Positions 1 to 6,549 of a DNA stretch of 21,513 nucleotides are shown in pieces; position 1 is the first letter of the stretch; each line of letters opens with the position of its first letter. The position numbers were made by a program, and so were the translations under genes. The DNA is from Actinomycetota bacterium (GTDB taxonomy: Bacteria; Actinomycetota; UBA4738). The DNA is taken from positions 1 through 21,513 of the forward strand of contig VAYG01000057.1 in assembly GCA_005885015.1 (NCBI GenBank), read 5' to 3'. The notes below the pieces were generated by a model. It did not search any database. It was not told the origin of the DNA and worked only from the letters and a program-made list of their open reading frames with translations.

Positions 1-753
1 CACGTCGTCCAGGAGCAGGACATCGACGTCGCGGTACTGCCGCTGGAAGAGATAGCCCTTTCCCTCCCGGACGGACTTGATGAACTCGGTCATGAAGCTC
101 TCGGAGGTGGCGTACCGGATCCGTGTGTGTGGGGCGAGCTGCCAGGTGTGGTTGGCGATGGCAAAGAGCAGGTGGGTCTTCCCCAATCCGACTCCCCCGT
201 AGATGAACACGGGGTTGTACGCCTTGGAGGGCGGTGCCTCCGCCACGGCCAGGGCCGCGGCATGGGCGAACTTGTTGCTGGGCCCGGCGACGAACGTGTC
301 GAAGGTGTAGCGGTCCGGAAAAGGCGATTGACCGAGGGCGTCGTCCAGGGTTGGGTGTTGCCTCCGGGCCGTGGCCCGCCCGGAGCGTGCTTCGGCGCCG
401 GGGACGTCGCCAGTCGGGGGTCGAACGGCCTCCGCTTTCCCGCCGGGTTCGGCCTCCCGCCGGGGCCGGCGGACCCGGATTCGCACCCGGACGTCGGAGC
501 CGAGAACCTCGCGGGCGGCGCTGGACATGAGTTCGGTGTGGTGCGCAGCCAGCCAATTCTTCACGTAGGCGTTGGGCACCAGCAGCTCCACGACGTTGGC
601 GCGGAGCTCTCCGGCCCCCAGGTCGGCGAACCACAGGTTGAACGCGGCCTCGGGGAGCTCCCGCCGGGCCCGCGCCAGGATGGCCTCGCACACCCCGCGG
701 GCGGGAGAACCCAGTCCTTCGGCGGCCGATTGGTCTCTGACAGGCGACGTCAT
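1..753 (-). CDS. dnaA: Chromosomal replication initiator DnaA, N-terminal part (cut by window edge)
   Basis: DnaA is the AAA+ ATPase that binds DnaA boxes and melts the origin. The 251 visible codons run from an ATG at 753 to the window edge. Domain I is seen at about residues 18-90, with the conserved pattern around FNLWF and a later VPNAYVKNWL. A poorly conserved, Pro/Arg-rich linker (domain II) follows at about 95-135. Domain III starts near residue 140, with Walker A GGVGLGKT at 186-193 and Walker B VLLLDDV at the cut end. The rest of the AAA+ module and the DNA-binding domain IV lie outside. No gap is seen relative to the family. The gene diverges from rpmH, and DnaA boxes abut its start codon, which suggests autoregulation. 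The symbol is secure; the start is well supported because the next upstream region holds promoter and DnaA-box sequence. Confidence 0.97.
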   Translation of the reverse strand, partial: MTSPVRDQSAAEGLGSPARGVCEAILARARRELPEAAFNLWFADLGAGELRANVVELLVPNAYVKNWLAAHHTELMSSAAREVLGSDVRVRIRVRRPRREAEPGGKAEAVRPPTGDVPGAEARSGRATARRQHPTLDDALGQSPFPDRYTFDTFVAGPSNKFAHAAALAVAEAPPSKAYNPVFIYGGVGLGKTHLLFAIANHTWQLAPHTRIRYATSESFMTEFIKSVREGKGYLFQRQYRDVDVLLLDDV

Positions 754-785
754 GTATCCACAGACACTTTCCACAGGTGTGGAAA
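754..785. promoter_or_regulatory. DnaA boxes upstream of dnaA, including an inverted pair
   Basis: A nine-base site reading GTATCCACA at 754-762 differs by one base from the classic box TTATCCACA and touches the dnaA start codon. A second site, TTTCCACA at 768-775, faces an exact inverted copy, TGTGGAAA, at 778-785, separated by two bases. Three boxes in 32 bp between the predicted dnaA promoter and its ATG suggest DnaA represses its own gene. I do not claim this is the origin: in actinobacteria oriC usually lies between dnaA and dnaN, beyond the left edge. Confidence 0.72.
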
Positions 786-830
786 CGGGCGGCCGTCCCG
801 GAGAAGGTGGGTGGCCTCGAAGCGCGGCGG

Positions 831-861
831 ATTATAGCGCCGGGCTCTCACGGGCTGCCAA
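831..861 (-). promoter_or_regulatory. Putative dnaA promoter
   Basis: On the minus strand a perfect TATAAT (831-836) lies 19 bp downstream of TTGGCA (856-861), a reasonable housekeeping sigma promoter. It predicts a leader of about 70 nt that carries the DnaA boxes. A perfect -10 hexamer is rare by chance in such GC-rich DNA. The spacer is longer than the ideal 17 bp. Confidence 0.55.
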
Positions 862-906
862 GCCACGGCGTGGGTCTTGGCGACCTTTTTGAACTGTGTC
901 GCCCGG

Positions 907-912
907 TATACT
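907..912 (+). promoter_or_regulatory. Putative -10 element for the rpmH-rnpA-yidD-yidC operon
   Basis: TATACT at 907-912 is a near-consensus -10 box about 65 bp before the rpmH start, in the expected place. No good -35 is present at 16-18 bp; the upstream sequence is a T-rich run (about 885-890). The site could be an incomplete or activator-dependent promoter. Confidence 0.4.
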
Positions 913-977
913 CGGCCGGACAAACCAGATCGCATCCGACGCGCGAACATGGCGCCCGCCGTGAGGTTCGAGGACCC

Positions 978-1112
978 GTGAAACGCACCTTCCAACCCAA
1001 CGTCCGCAAGCGAAAGAAGACGCACGGCTTCCGCATCCGCATGCGGTCCCGCGCCGGACGGCGCATCCTGGCCAGACGGCGCCGCAAGGGACGGGCGGAG
1101 CTGTCAGCCTGA
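978..1112 (+). CDS. rpmH: 50S ribosomal protein L34
   Basis: A 44-residue, very basic protein starting at GTG 978 and beginning MKRTFQPN. It carries the L34 signature THGFRIRMRSRAGR in the middle and ends KGRAELSA. Length and sequence match the family throughout. L34 binds 23S rRNA in the large subunit. The start is fixed by the invariant N-terminus and a GAGG-type ribosome binding site just upstream. It is the first gene of the plus-strand operon divergent from dnaA, its usual place in bacteria. Confidence 0.97.
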   Translation: MKRTFQPNVRKRKKTHGFRIRMRSRAGRRILARRRRKGRAELSA

Positions 1113-1140
1113 GCGCGGCGTTGCGCGGCGGGGATCCCCC

Positions 1141-1497
1141 ATGCCGGTGAAGCCGCGCACTCGGGCGGGCAGCGGGCGTACGCTCATCGGATCGTCAGAC
1201 ATCTCGCGTGTGCTCCGAGAGGGAAGCCGTCGAACCGGGCGGGTCCTGGTGGTGTATGCGTTCCCTTCGGGAAGGACGACGCGGGCCGGCTATGCGAGCC
1301 CACGATCGATCGGCGGAGCGGTCGCCCGGAATCGTGTCCGCCGGCTGATGCGGGAGGCATGGCGCGCTGTCCAGGGAAGCGTGCGTGAAGGATTCGACGT
1401 GATGATCGTCGGACGTCCGGAGGTGCGGGGCGCGTCCCTGGACGAGGTGGCGACGGACCTGGAGCGGCTGCTGGAGGAAGCCGGGGTGACCGCGTGA
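1141..1497 (+). CDS. rnpA: Ribonuclease P protein component
   Basis: A 118-residue basic protein, normal length for RnpA. It assists the catalytic RNA of RNase P in cutting 5' leaders from pre-tRNAs. The family signature RNRVRRLMREA is present at about residues 64-74, after a central beta-sheet segment (VLVVYAFPSG). The N-terminus is Lys/Arg-rich. It follows rpmH by 28 bp and its stop overlaps the GTG start of yidD in a GTGA, so translational coupling is likely. Identification rests on the motif, length and rpmH-rnpA-yidD context. Confidence 0.94.
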   Translation: MPVKPRTRAGSGRTLIGSSDISRVLREGSRRTGRVLVVYAFPSGRTTRAGYASPRSIGGAVARNRVRRLMREAWRAVQGSVREGFDVMIVGRPEVRGASLDEVATDLERLLEEAGVTA

Positions 1498-1823
1498 AGG
1501 CCCGGGCGAGAAGCGCCCTGTGGTGGTGCGGATGGCCCGCACGGGCTTCGCTCGTGGCGATGATCAGGATCTATCGATGGACCCTGGCGGGAGTTCTCGG
1601 GGGGCGGTGCCGGTTCCATCCGACCTGCTCGGAATACGCCGAGCTGGCCGTGCGCGAGCGTGGAGCGGCCCGGGGGGCGGTGCTGACGGCGTGGCGAATC
1701 ATGCGGTGCTCGCCCCTGTCGGCTGGCGGCGTGGACTACCCGCCAGGCGTGGTGTATGACAGCACCATACAGGCGGGCGACAACGGCTCTTCGGCCGCGA
1801 GCGATGGGGTGGTGGCGCCGTGA
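1494..1823 (+). CDS. yidD: Membrane protein insertion efficiency factor YidD
   Basis: A 109-residue protein with the YidD core at residues about 22-82: an amphipathic N-terminal helix, then CRFHPTCSEYAELAV with conserved cysteines, then WRIMRCSPLSAGGVDYPP. YidD is a small membrane-associated factor that helps YidC-dependent insertion. The start is GTG 1494, overlapping the rnpA stop. A tail of about 25 residues after the core is low in complexity and not typical of the family. The yidC start overlaps its stop. Confidence 0.93.
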   Translation: MKARARSALWWCGWPARASLVAMIRIYRWTLAGVLGGRCRFHPTCSEYAELAVRERGAARGAVLTAWRIMRCSPLSAGGVDYPPGVVYDSTIQAGDNGSSAASDGVVAP

Positions 1824-2932
1824 TGGAGGTTATGGGGGCGAATCCCCTGGGCCCGCCGTTCAAGGTCCTTCTCGACGGCATCGGCGCTGTCCTGGCTTTC
1901 ATGTACAAGTCCATCCCGAACTACGGCGTCGTGATCATCCTCTTGACCCTGGCCATCCGGGCGAAGGTGAAGGAGATCCAGCGCAAGTACAAGGGGAAGC
2001 GGGACGCGGTCTCCCGCCAGAAGATGAACGAGGAGACCATGCGCCTGTACAAGGAGCATGGCGTCAACCCCTTCAGCGGGTGCTTGCCCCTGCTGGCCCA
2101 GTTCCCGGTCCTGATCGCGCTGTTCGGGGTGCTGAACGTGCCCAACGGCCTACCGCACGTGAGGGGCGCCCCGCCACAGGCTCCGCCGAGCGAGTACACG
2201 CGGCTCTACAAGGATCTGACCCAGCCCGGCCAGGCGCCTGGGATCGACTTCCTCGGCGCCAACCTCGTGTGTTCGGCGGCCGAGGCCGGGACCGAGGTGA
2301 CCGTGCCTGCAAAGGGGACGATCCCCAAGGTTGAGAAGGACTGCGGGAAGGGGGCGGTTCGGATTCCCTTCTACGTCTTCCTCGTCGCGATGATCGGCAC
2401 CACCTACTACCAGCAGCGGCAGATGCAACGAGCCTCGCCGGGGCAGTCCCAGCAGCAGCAGATGCTCACTCGGATCATGCCGATCTTCTTCGGCTTCATC
2501 GGCTTCCGCTTCCCGGCGGGGCTGGTCATCTACTGGACGACCACGAACCTGGTGCAGATCGCCCAGCAGCAGTACATGCTTCCGCGGCCGAGCCCGGATG
2601 CTGTGGCGGAGCGAGGCTCGGGCAGCGAGCGCCGGAGCCGGCCCAGCGATGGGCGCCCGCCGGGCCAGCGGCGGAGCCGGCCAGAAGCCCGGCCGGGCGG
2701 CAAGCAGCAGAAGGGTGGCAGCACGAAGGGACCCCGGCCCGCCGGGGGGGAGCAGCGGCCGGCGGGGGACGGTCCGGCGGCAGAAGGGCCGGAGGGGTCG
2801 GGGCGGACCGGCGACGGGCGGGCCGAAGGATCACCGGAGCAGTCCGGCGGGTCTGGTGGTTCGGGAAGCACTCGGGGCGGTGGCAGCGGAGGCCGCGGTG
2901 GAGGAGATCGAAAGAAGCGCCGCAAGCGTTGA
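1820..2932 (+). CDS. yidC: Membrane protein insertase YidC, with an apparent internal in-frame deletion
   Basis: YidC/Oxa1 inserts membrane proteins alone or with SecYEG. The start is GTG 1820 (or ATG 1823), overlapping the yidD stop. The first membrane segment (about 31-46) is followed by the conserved groove arginine, R47. The sequence then jumps directly to the late part of the cytoplasmic C1 hairpin (KVKEIQRKYKG), so about 21 residues are missing that E. coli and mycobacterial YidC both have here, including the conserved FPLT-like stretch. The rest is normal: VNPFSGCLPLLAQFP at about 82-96, and later membrane segments near 193-205 and 218-246. After about residue 255 comes a tail of about 115 residues rich in Gly, Arg, Pro and Ser, ending KKRRKR, possibly for ribosome or RNA contact. 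The reading frame stays open, so the product could be made, but its function is doubtful if the gap is real. Confidence 0.92.
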   Translation: MMEVMGANPLGPPFKVLLDGIGAVLAFMYKSIPNYGVVIILLTLAIRAKVKEIQRKYKGKRDAVSRQKMNEETMRLYKEHGVNPFSGCLPLLAQFPVLIALFGVLNVPNGLPHVRGAPPQAPPSEYTRLYKDLTQPGQAPGIDFLGANLVCSAAEAGTEVTVPAKGTIPKVEKDCGKGAVRIPFYVFLVAMIGTTYYQQRQMQRASPGQSQQQQMLTRIMPIFFGFIGFRFPAGLVIYWTTTNLVQIAQQQYMLPRPSPDAVAERGSGSERRSRPSDGRPPGQRRSRPEARPGGKQQKGGSTKGPRPAGGEQRPAGDGPAAEGPEGSGRTGDGRAEGSPEQSGGSGGSGSTRGGGSGGRGGGDRKKRRKR

Positions 2933-3563
2933 GGAAGCCATCGAGGCTGCCCTCGCTGAGCTTGGCATCAGCGAGCAGGAGGCCAGGATCGAGATCGTCC
3001 AGGAGCCTCGAGGTGGGCTATTCGGCCTGGGGCAGCAACCAGCGGTGGTCCGGGTCAGGGCCGCGCCGAACAAGCCGGTCATCTCCGGCGATGCGCTCGA
3101 GGAGCAGGCCGAGACGGCAGCGGCGTTCGTGAGGGAGCTGGTGGAGCGGATGGGGCTGGATGCGGAGGTCGAGGCGCAGGCCTCGGGGGACGTCATGTAC
3201 GTGGATGTGTGGGGGGCGGATTCCGACGAGGACATGGGGGTCCTGATCGGCAAGCGGGGCCATACGCTCGAGTCGATCCAGGAGCTCGTCCGGTCGAGCA
3301 TCCATCGCCAGCTCGGGGAGCGATGCGCGGTGCAGGTGGACGTGGAGGACTACCGAAAGCGCCGGCGCTCGCGGGTGGCAGGGATGGCTCGCGAGGCGGG
3401 CCGGAAGGTGCGGAAGACCGGGCGTCCCGAGGCGCTGGAGCCGATGCCGGCCTTCGAGCGCAAGGTCGTCCACGATGCCATCGCCGAGCTTGGGGGGCTG
3501 GAGACGGCCAGCGAGGGCGAAGGGCCGAGTCGCCACGTTGTGATCAGGAAGGCCCCACGATAG
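2898..3563 (+). CDS. jag: RNA-binding protein Jag/KhpB (Jag-N, KH, R3H)
   Basis: A 221-residue protein. The Jag N-terminal domain is at about 1-50 (SVEEAIEAALAELGI, then GGLFGLGQQPAVVRV). A KH domain is at about 75-155, with the loop GVLIGKRGHTLESIQ. An R3H domain at about 160-218 contains PMPAFERKVVHDAIAE and SEGEGPSRHVV. The family binds RNA and influences cell envelope and division. I chose GTG 2898 because GGAGG at 2888-2892 sits five bases ahead; this makes a 35-bp overlap with the end of yidC in another frame. GTG 2880 is an alternative. No gap is seen compared with the family. Confidence 0.92.
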   Translation: MEEIERSAASVEEAIEAALAELGISEQEARIEIVQEPRGGLFGLGQQPAVVRVRAAPNKPVISGDALEEQAETAAAFVRELVERMGLDAEVEAQASGDVMYVDVWGADSDEDMGVLIGKRGHTLESIQELVRSSIHRQLGERCAVQVDVEDYRKRRRSRVAGMAREAGRKVRKTGRPEALEPMPAFERKVVHDAIAELGGLETASEGEGPSRHVVIRKAPR

Positions 3564-3582
3564 CGGGCCAAGACCCCCGCCC

Positions 3583-3596
3583 GTTTCACGTGAAAC
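3583..3596. promoter_or_regulatory. parS centromere site, perfect 14-bp palindrome
   Basis: GTTTCACGTGAAAC at 3583-3596 is a perfect palindrome identical to the actinobacterial parS core and matching the centre of the Bacillus site. ParB binds here, spreads and loads SMC. It lies in the short gap between jag and rsmG, about 600 bp before parA. I noticed no second exact copy in the window. Confidence 0.93.
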
Positions 3597-3610
3597 TCAA
3601 CCCTATCTCG

Positions 3611-4192
3611 ATGGTCGAGGCACTTCCTCGCCAGGCTCAATCGAAGCTTCGGGCCTTCGAGGAGCTCCTCCGGGACACAGCAGTCCCCCTCGGCCTTGTT
3701 TCGCAGGACGACTCGTCTCAGCTGTGGGAGCGCAACATCCTCGACTGCGTTCGAGGAGCGGCTTGTGTCCCTCCGGGGCACGGCCAGGTCATCGACCTGG
3801 GTTCCGGGGCCGGCCTCCCCGGGATCCCCGTGGCCATCTGTTGCCCCGACCGCCCGTTCGTTCTCCTCGAGCCGCGATCCCGGCGAGTTGGCTTCCTCGA
3901 GCTGGCGGTGGAGCGCCTCGCCTTGGAGAACGTCACGGTGCTCCTCGTTCGGGCCGAAGAGGCCGGGATCCGAGGTGAGGCGTGCCTGGCGAGGGCGTTC
4001 GGGCCGCCGCTCGCCACATGGCTGGCCGCGGATCGTTTGGTGCAGGCAAGAGGTGAGCTCGTCTACTGGGCGGGACGGTCGTGGGCGCGGCGGCCGCTTG
4101 GGGGCCTGGACAGTCTCGGAGTCAGGCGCCGAATTTGTGCCGAACCCCTGTTTTCCTGGCAGGGACCGCTCGTTATCATGAAGCGGACTTGA
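3611..4192 (+). CDS. rsmG: 16S rRNA (guanine-527-N7) methyltransferase RsmG/GidB
   Basis: A 193-residue SAM-dependent methyltransferase that modifies G527 of 16S rRNA; its loss gives low-level streptomycin resistance in other bacteria. The N-terminal helix and LWERNILDC (about 39-47) are typical of actinobacterial RsmG. The SAM-binding loop VIDLGSGAGLPG is at 60-71, followed by FVLLEPRSRRVGFLE. The usual second half follows, with the loop after LARAF. ATG 3611 is the first ATG; the in-frame GTG 3590 would put the start inside parS. Neither has a clear ribosome binding site. The stop overlaps the proposed parA start. Confidence 0.9.
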   Translation: MVEALPRQAQSKLRAFEELLRDTAVPLGLVSQDDSSQLWERNILDCVRGAACVPPGHGQVIDLGSGAGLPGIPVAICCPDRPFVLLEPRSRRVGFLELAVERLALENVTVLLVRAEEAGIRGEACLARAFGPPLATWLAADRLVQARGELVYWAGRSWARRPLGGLDSLGVRRRICAEPLFSWQGPLVIMKRT

Positions 4193-5532
4193 GGTTCTTC
4201 CGATCCCGCAACCACGCCGACGACGAGCCTTCGGCTTCCCAGGACGACGAGCCCCAGGCTGGACGCACCACGGACTTCCTCCCTCCTCAGGAGCCCAAGC
4301 CACCCGAGAGAGATGAGGAGCCCGAACCCATCGTCGCTCCGGCCACCCTTCGCACCGGCCCGGTCCTTGCGGAGGAGGGCCCGCCCGAGCGCGAAGAGGC
4401 GGAGTCCCTCCGGCCGGAGGGAGCTGCGACCGGACGGCGGGTCGGGGGGACGGCGGCGACGGGCGGCCGGGAGGAACCCGGCGCAGGGGAGGGGCCTGCC
4501 GACGGCGAGGTCGAGGCGCCCACAGTAGGAGGGCAGCATGCAGTCGCAGCGGGGGACTCCCCCGTGGACGTGGAAGGTGCGACTGTTCCGGTTGGATCCA
4601 TGGTCGCCGAGCTCGAAGCCCTCCAGGACCTGCGGTGGCGAGGAGCGGACGGCGGGGGCCAGGCCGAGGGCGCCCGCGTGATCGCCATCGCCAACCAGAA
4701 GGGCGGAGTGGGCAAGAGCACCACCGCGGTCAACCTGGGTGCGTGCCTGGCCGAGGCAGGCCACCGCGTGTTGGTGGTGGATCTGGACCCGCAGGGGAAT
4801 GCGTCGACCGGCCTCGGCATCGAGCACACCCGGAGGACCGGCACGATGTACGACGTGCTGACGGGCTCGATGGAGGTCGACGAGGCCGTAGTGGAGACCG
4901 AGGTCCAGGGGTTGTGGGCGGTGCCGTCGACGATCGATCTGGCCGGCGCCGAGATCGAGCTGGTGAGCCAGCTGTCGCGGGAGGGCCGCCTGGCCCGGGC
5001 CCTCGAGCCGGTCCGGGCGTCCTACGACTTCGTCCTGTTGGACTGCCCGCCCTCGCTGGGTCTGCTCACGGTGAACGCGCTCACGGCGGCCGACGAGCTC
5101 CTCGTCCCCATCCAGTGCGAGTACTACGCGCTGGAGGGCCTCGGGCAGTTGCTGAAGAACGTGCGTCTGGTACAGCAGAACGTGAACCCTAGGTTGAGGC
5201 TGACCGGGATCGTGATGACCATGTTCGATGGGCGGACGAAGCTGGCCGATCAGGTGGTGGCCGAGGTGCGGGCGTACTTCGGTGACCGGGTGTATGAGGC
5301 CATCATACCGCGATCGGTCCGGCTGGCGGAGGCTCCCGGATTTGGGAAGCCGATCATCCGGTACGACCCGACCTCGAAGGGGGCGGTGGCGTACCGGCGC
5401 CTGGCGGAGGAATTGGTGTCCCGATTCGTGGGCGACGGACAGTGGCCCGATGCGGAAACGGACGGGGAGGCCCCGAACGGTCGTTCCAAGAAGGGTTCCA
5501 AGAAGGGTTCCAAGAAGGGAGGTGTGTCGTGA
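4189..5532 (+). CDS. parA: Chromosome partitioning ATPase ParA/Soj with a long acidic N-terminal extension
   Basis: ParA is a deviant Walker ATPase that binds DNA non-specifically and moves ParB-parS complexes. The ATPase core spans about 161-425. It has the Walker A KGGVGKST (171-178, with the signature lysine), VVDLDPQGNASTGLG, LLDCPPSLGLLTVNAL and IPRSVRLAEAPGFGKP, all intact. I propose the start TTG 4189, overlapping the rsmG stop. The 410 bp before the core keep GC-rich third positions in this frame and leave no other gene. They encode about 135 acidic, Pro-rich, probably disordered residues. ATG 4600 would give a conventional 310-residue ParA and is the main alternative. The C-terminus ends in three SKKG units encoded by a DNA repeat. 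The stop overlaps parB in GTGA. Confidence 0.9.
   Translation: MRFFRSRNHADDEPSASQDDEPQAGRTTDFLPPQEPKPPERDEEPEPIVAPATLRTGPVLAEEGPPEREEAESLRPEGAATGRRVGGTAATGGREEPGAGEGPADGEVEAPTVGGQHAVAAGDSPVDVEGATVPVGSMVAELEALQDLRWRGADGGGQAEGARVIAIANQKGGVGKSTTAVNLGACLAEAGHRVLVVDLDPQGNASTGLGIEHTRRTGTMYDVLTGSMEVDEAVVETEVQGLWAVPSTIDLAGAEIELVSQLSREGRLARALEPVRASYDFVLLDCPPSLGLLTVNALTAADELLVPIQCEYYALEGLGQLLKNVRLVQQNVNPRLRLTGIVMTMFDGRTKLADQVVAEVRAYFGDRVYEAIIPRSVRLAEAPGFGKPIIRYDPTSKGAVAYRRLAEELVSRFVGDGQWPDAETDGEAPNGRSKKGSKKGSKKGGVS
5484..5519 (+). repeat. Three perfect tandem copies of a 12-bp unit at the end of parA
   Basis: TTCCAAGAAGGG occurs at 5484-5495, 5496-5507 and 5508-5519 without mismatches. In frame it encodes repeated Ser-Lys-Lys-Gly, giving ParA a basic tail. 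Exact repeats of a multiple of three suggest recent slippage expansion; copy number may vary between strains. Confidence 0.9.
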
Positions 5533-6386
5533 AACGCGGAGGACTGGGGCGGGGGCTTTCCTCGTTGATCCCCGGGGCCGAGGAGCGAGGCCTTCTGGAG
5601 GTCCCGGTCAGTGCCATCGCGCCCAACCCGCGGCAGCCGCGGCGGGACTTCCCGCAGGAAACGCTGGCCGCGCTGGCCCGCTCGATCCGAGAGGTTGGGG
5701 TCCTGCAGCCGGTTGTCGTTCGACGAAACGACGGCGGGTTCGAACTGGTGGCGGGGGAGCGGCGGTTGCGGGCGGCCCGACTGGCCGGGCTGGCCACGAT
5801 CCCGGCCATCATCCGGGAGGGCAACAACACCGAGTCCCTTCGCGAGGCGCTCATCGAGAACCTCCACCGGGAGGATCTGGGTGCCCTGGAGATGGCGGCG
5901 GCGTTCCAGGAGCTGCTGGAGGACCTCGGTGTGACGCAGGAGACGGTGGCCGAGCGGCTGGGGTGTTCCCGAGCGCACGTCGCCAACACCATCCGGCTGC
6001 TCTCGTTGCCGGGGGACGTGCAGCGCATGCTGGGCGATGGACGGCTGCAGGCGGGGCACGCCCGAGCGCTCCTGGGGCTGCCCGACGACGAGTCGCGGTC
6101 GACCGTGGCGCTGCGGGCGTCGGCCGAGGGGCTGTCGGTGCGGCAGGTCGAGGACCTGGTCCGGAACTATGCCGAGGCTCGGGACGGGAAGGGGGAACGG
6201 ACCCAGCGAGCCGACCCGATGCTGACCGAGGTCGAGGAGCTGCTGTCCGAGCAGTTGGCGACCAGGGTGCGGGTGCTCATCGGGAAGCGCAAGGGGAAGA
6301 TCGTGGTGGAGTTCGCAACCAAGGACGACCTGGAACGGATCGTGTCCGAGATCATCGGCTCGGGGCCCGGGCTGGCGCCTGAGTAG
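5529..6386 (+). CDS. parB: Chromosome partitioning protein ParB (Spo0J family)
   Basis: ParB is the parS-binding CTP-dependent clamp protein. The product has 285 residues starting KRGGLGRGLSSLIPG, the usual N-terminus that contacts ParA. Next is the CTPase domain with GERRLRA (76-82) and ENLHRED (110-116). A helix-turn-helix follows at about 135-157 (VTQETVAERLGCSRAHVANTIRLL), and a dimerisation domain at about 230-285. Length and motifs are complete. GTG 5529 overlaps the parA stop, so translation is probably coupled. It is the last gene of the plus-strand run and faces the amidase gene convergently. Confidence 0.95.
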   Translation: MKRGGLGRGLSSLIPGAEERGLLEVPVSAIAPNPRQPRRDFPQETLAALARSIREVGVLQPVVVRRNDGGFELVAGERRLRAARLAGLATIPAIIREGNNTESLREALIENLHREDLGALEMAAAFQELLEDLGVTQETVAERLGCSRAHVANTIRLLSLPGDVQRMLGDGRLQAGHARALLGLPDDESRSTVALRASAEGLSVRQVEDLVRNYAEARDGKGERTQRADPMLTEVEELLSEQLATRVRVLIGKRKGKIVVEFATKDDLERIVSEIIGSGPGLAPE

Positions 6387-6549
6387 AGAAGCGCCGGACC
6401 CGGGCCGGAACTCGAATCGTTGAGCGAGAGGCTTCAGGAAGCGCGTCGGGCCGTTCAGGCCTTCTGTCTGGGTCTGGGCCTGGGATGGCTGATGGCGCTG
6501 ATGGCGTCGAGCGGGAGGAAGAGGACCCGGTAGGGGGCCTCGTACGTCG
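6387..6549. other. Convergent gap between parB and the amidase gene
   Basis: This 163-bp gap between two converging genes should contain terminators. I see GC-rich short inverted sequences (around 6395-6412) but no stem followed by a T run. A 9-bp unit GCTGATGGC is repeated in tandem at 6488-6505. No supported gene is present. Confidence 0.4.

Noticed and set aside
127..837. Long plus-strand reading frame opposite dnaA
   Set aside because: It is the mirror of a clear DnaA coding region, has no family resemblance and no ribosome site.
754..977. This region as the replication origin
   Set aside because: Only three DnaA boxes and no AT-rich unwinding element are visible; in actinobacteria oriC normally lies on the other side of dnaA.
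6390..6415. GC-rich palindromic sequence after parB as a terminator
   Set aside because: The stem is short and imperfect with no proper loop and no T tract.
6455..6549. Minus-strand frame continuing past the amidase stop, ending in a Pro/Arg-rich tail
   Set aside because: Its first part is an out-of-frame reading of the amidase; the last 30 residues resemble nothing I know, and no start is available.
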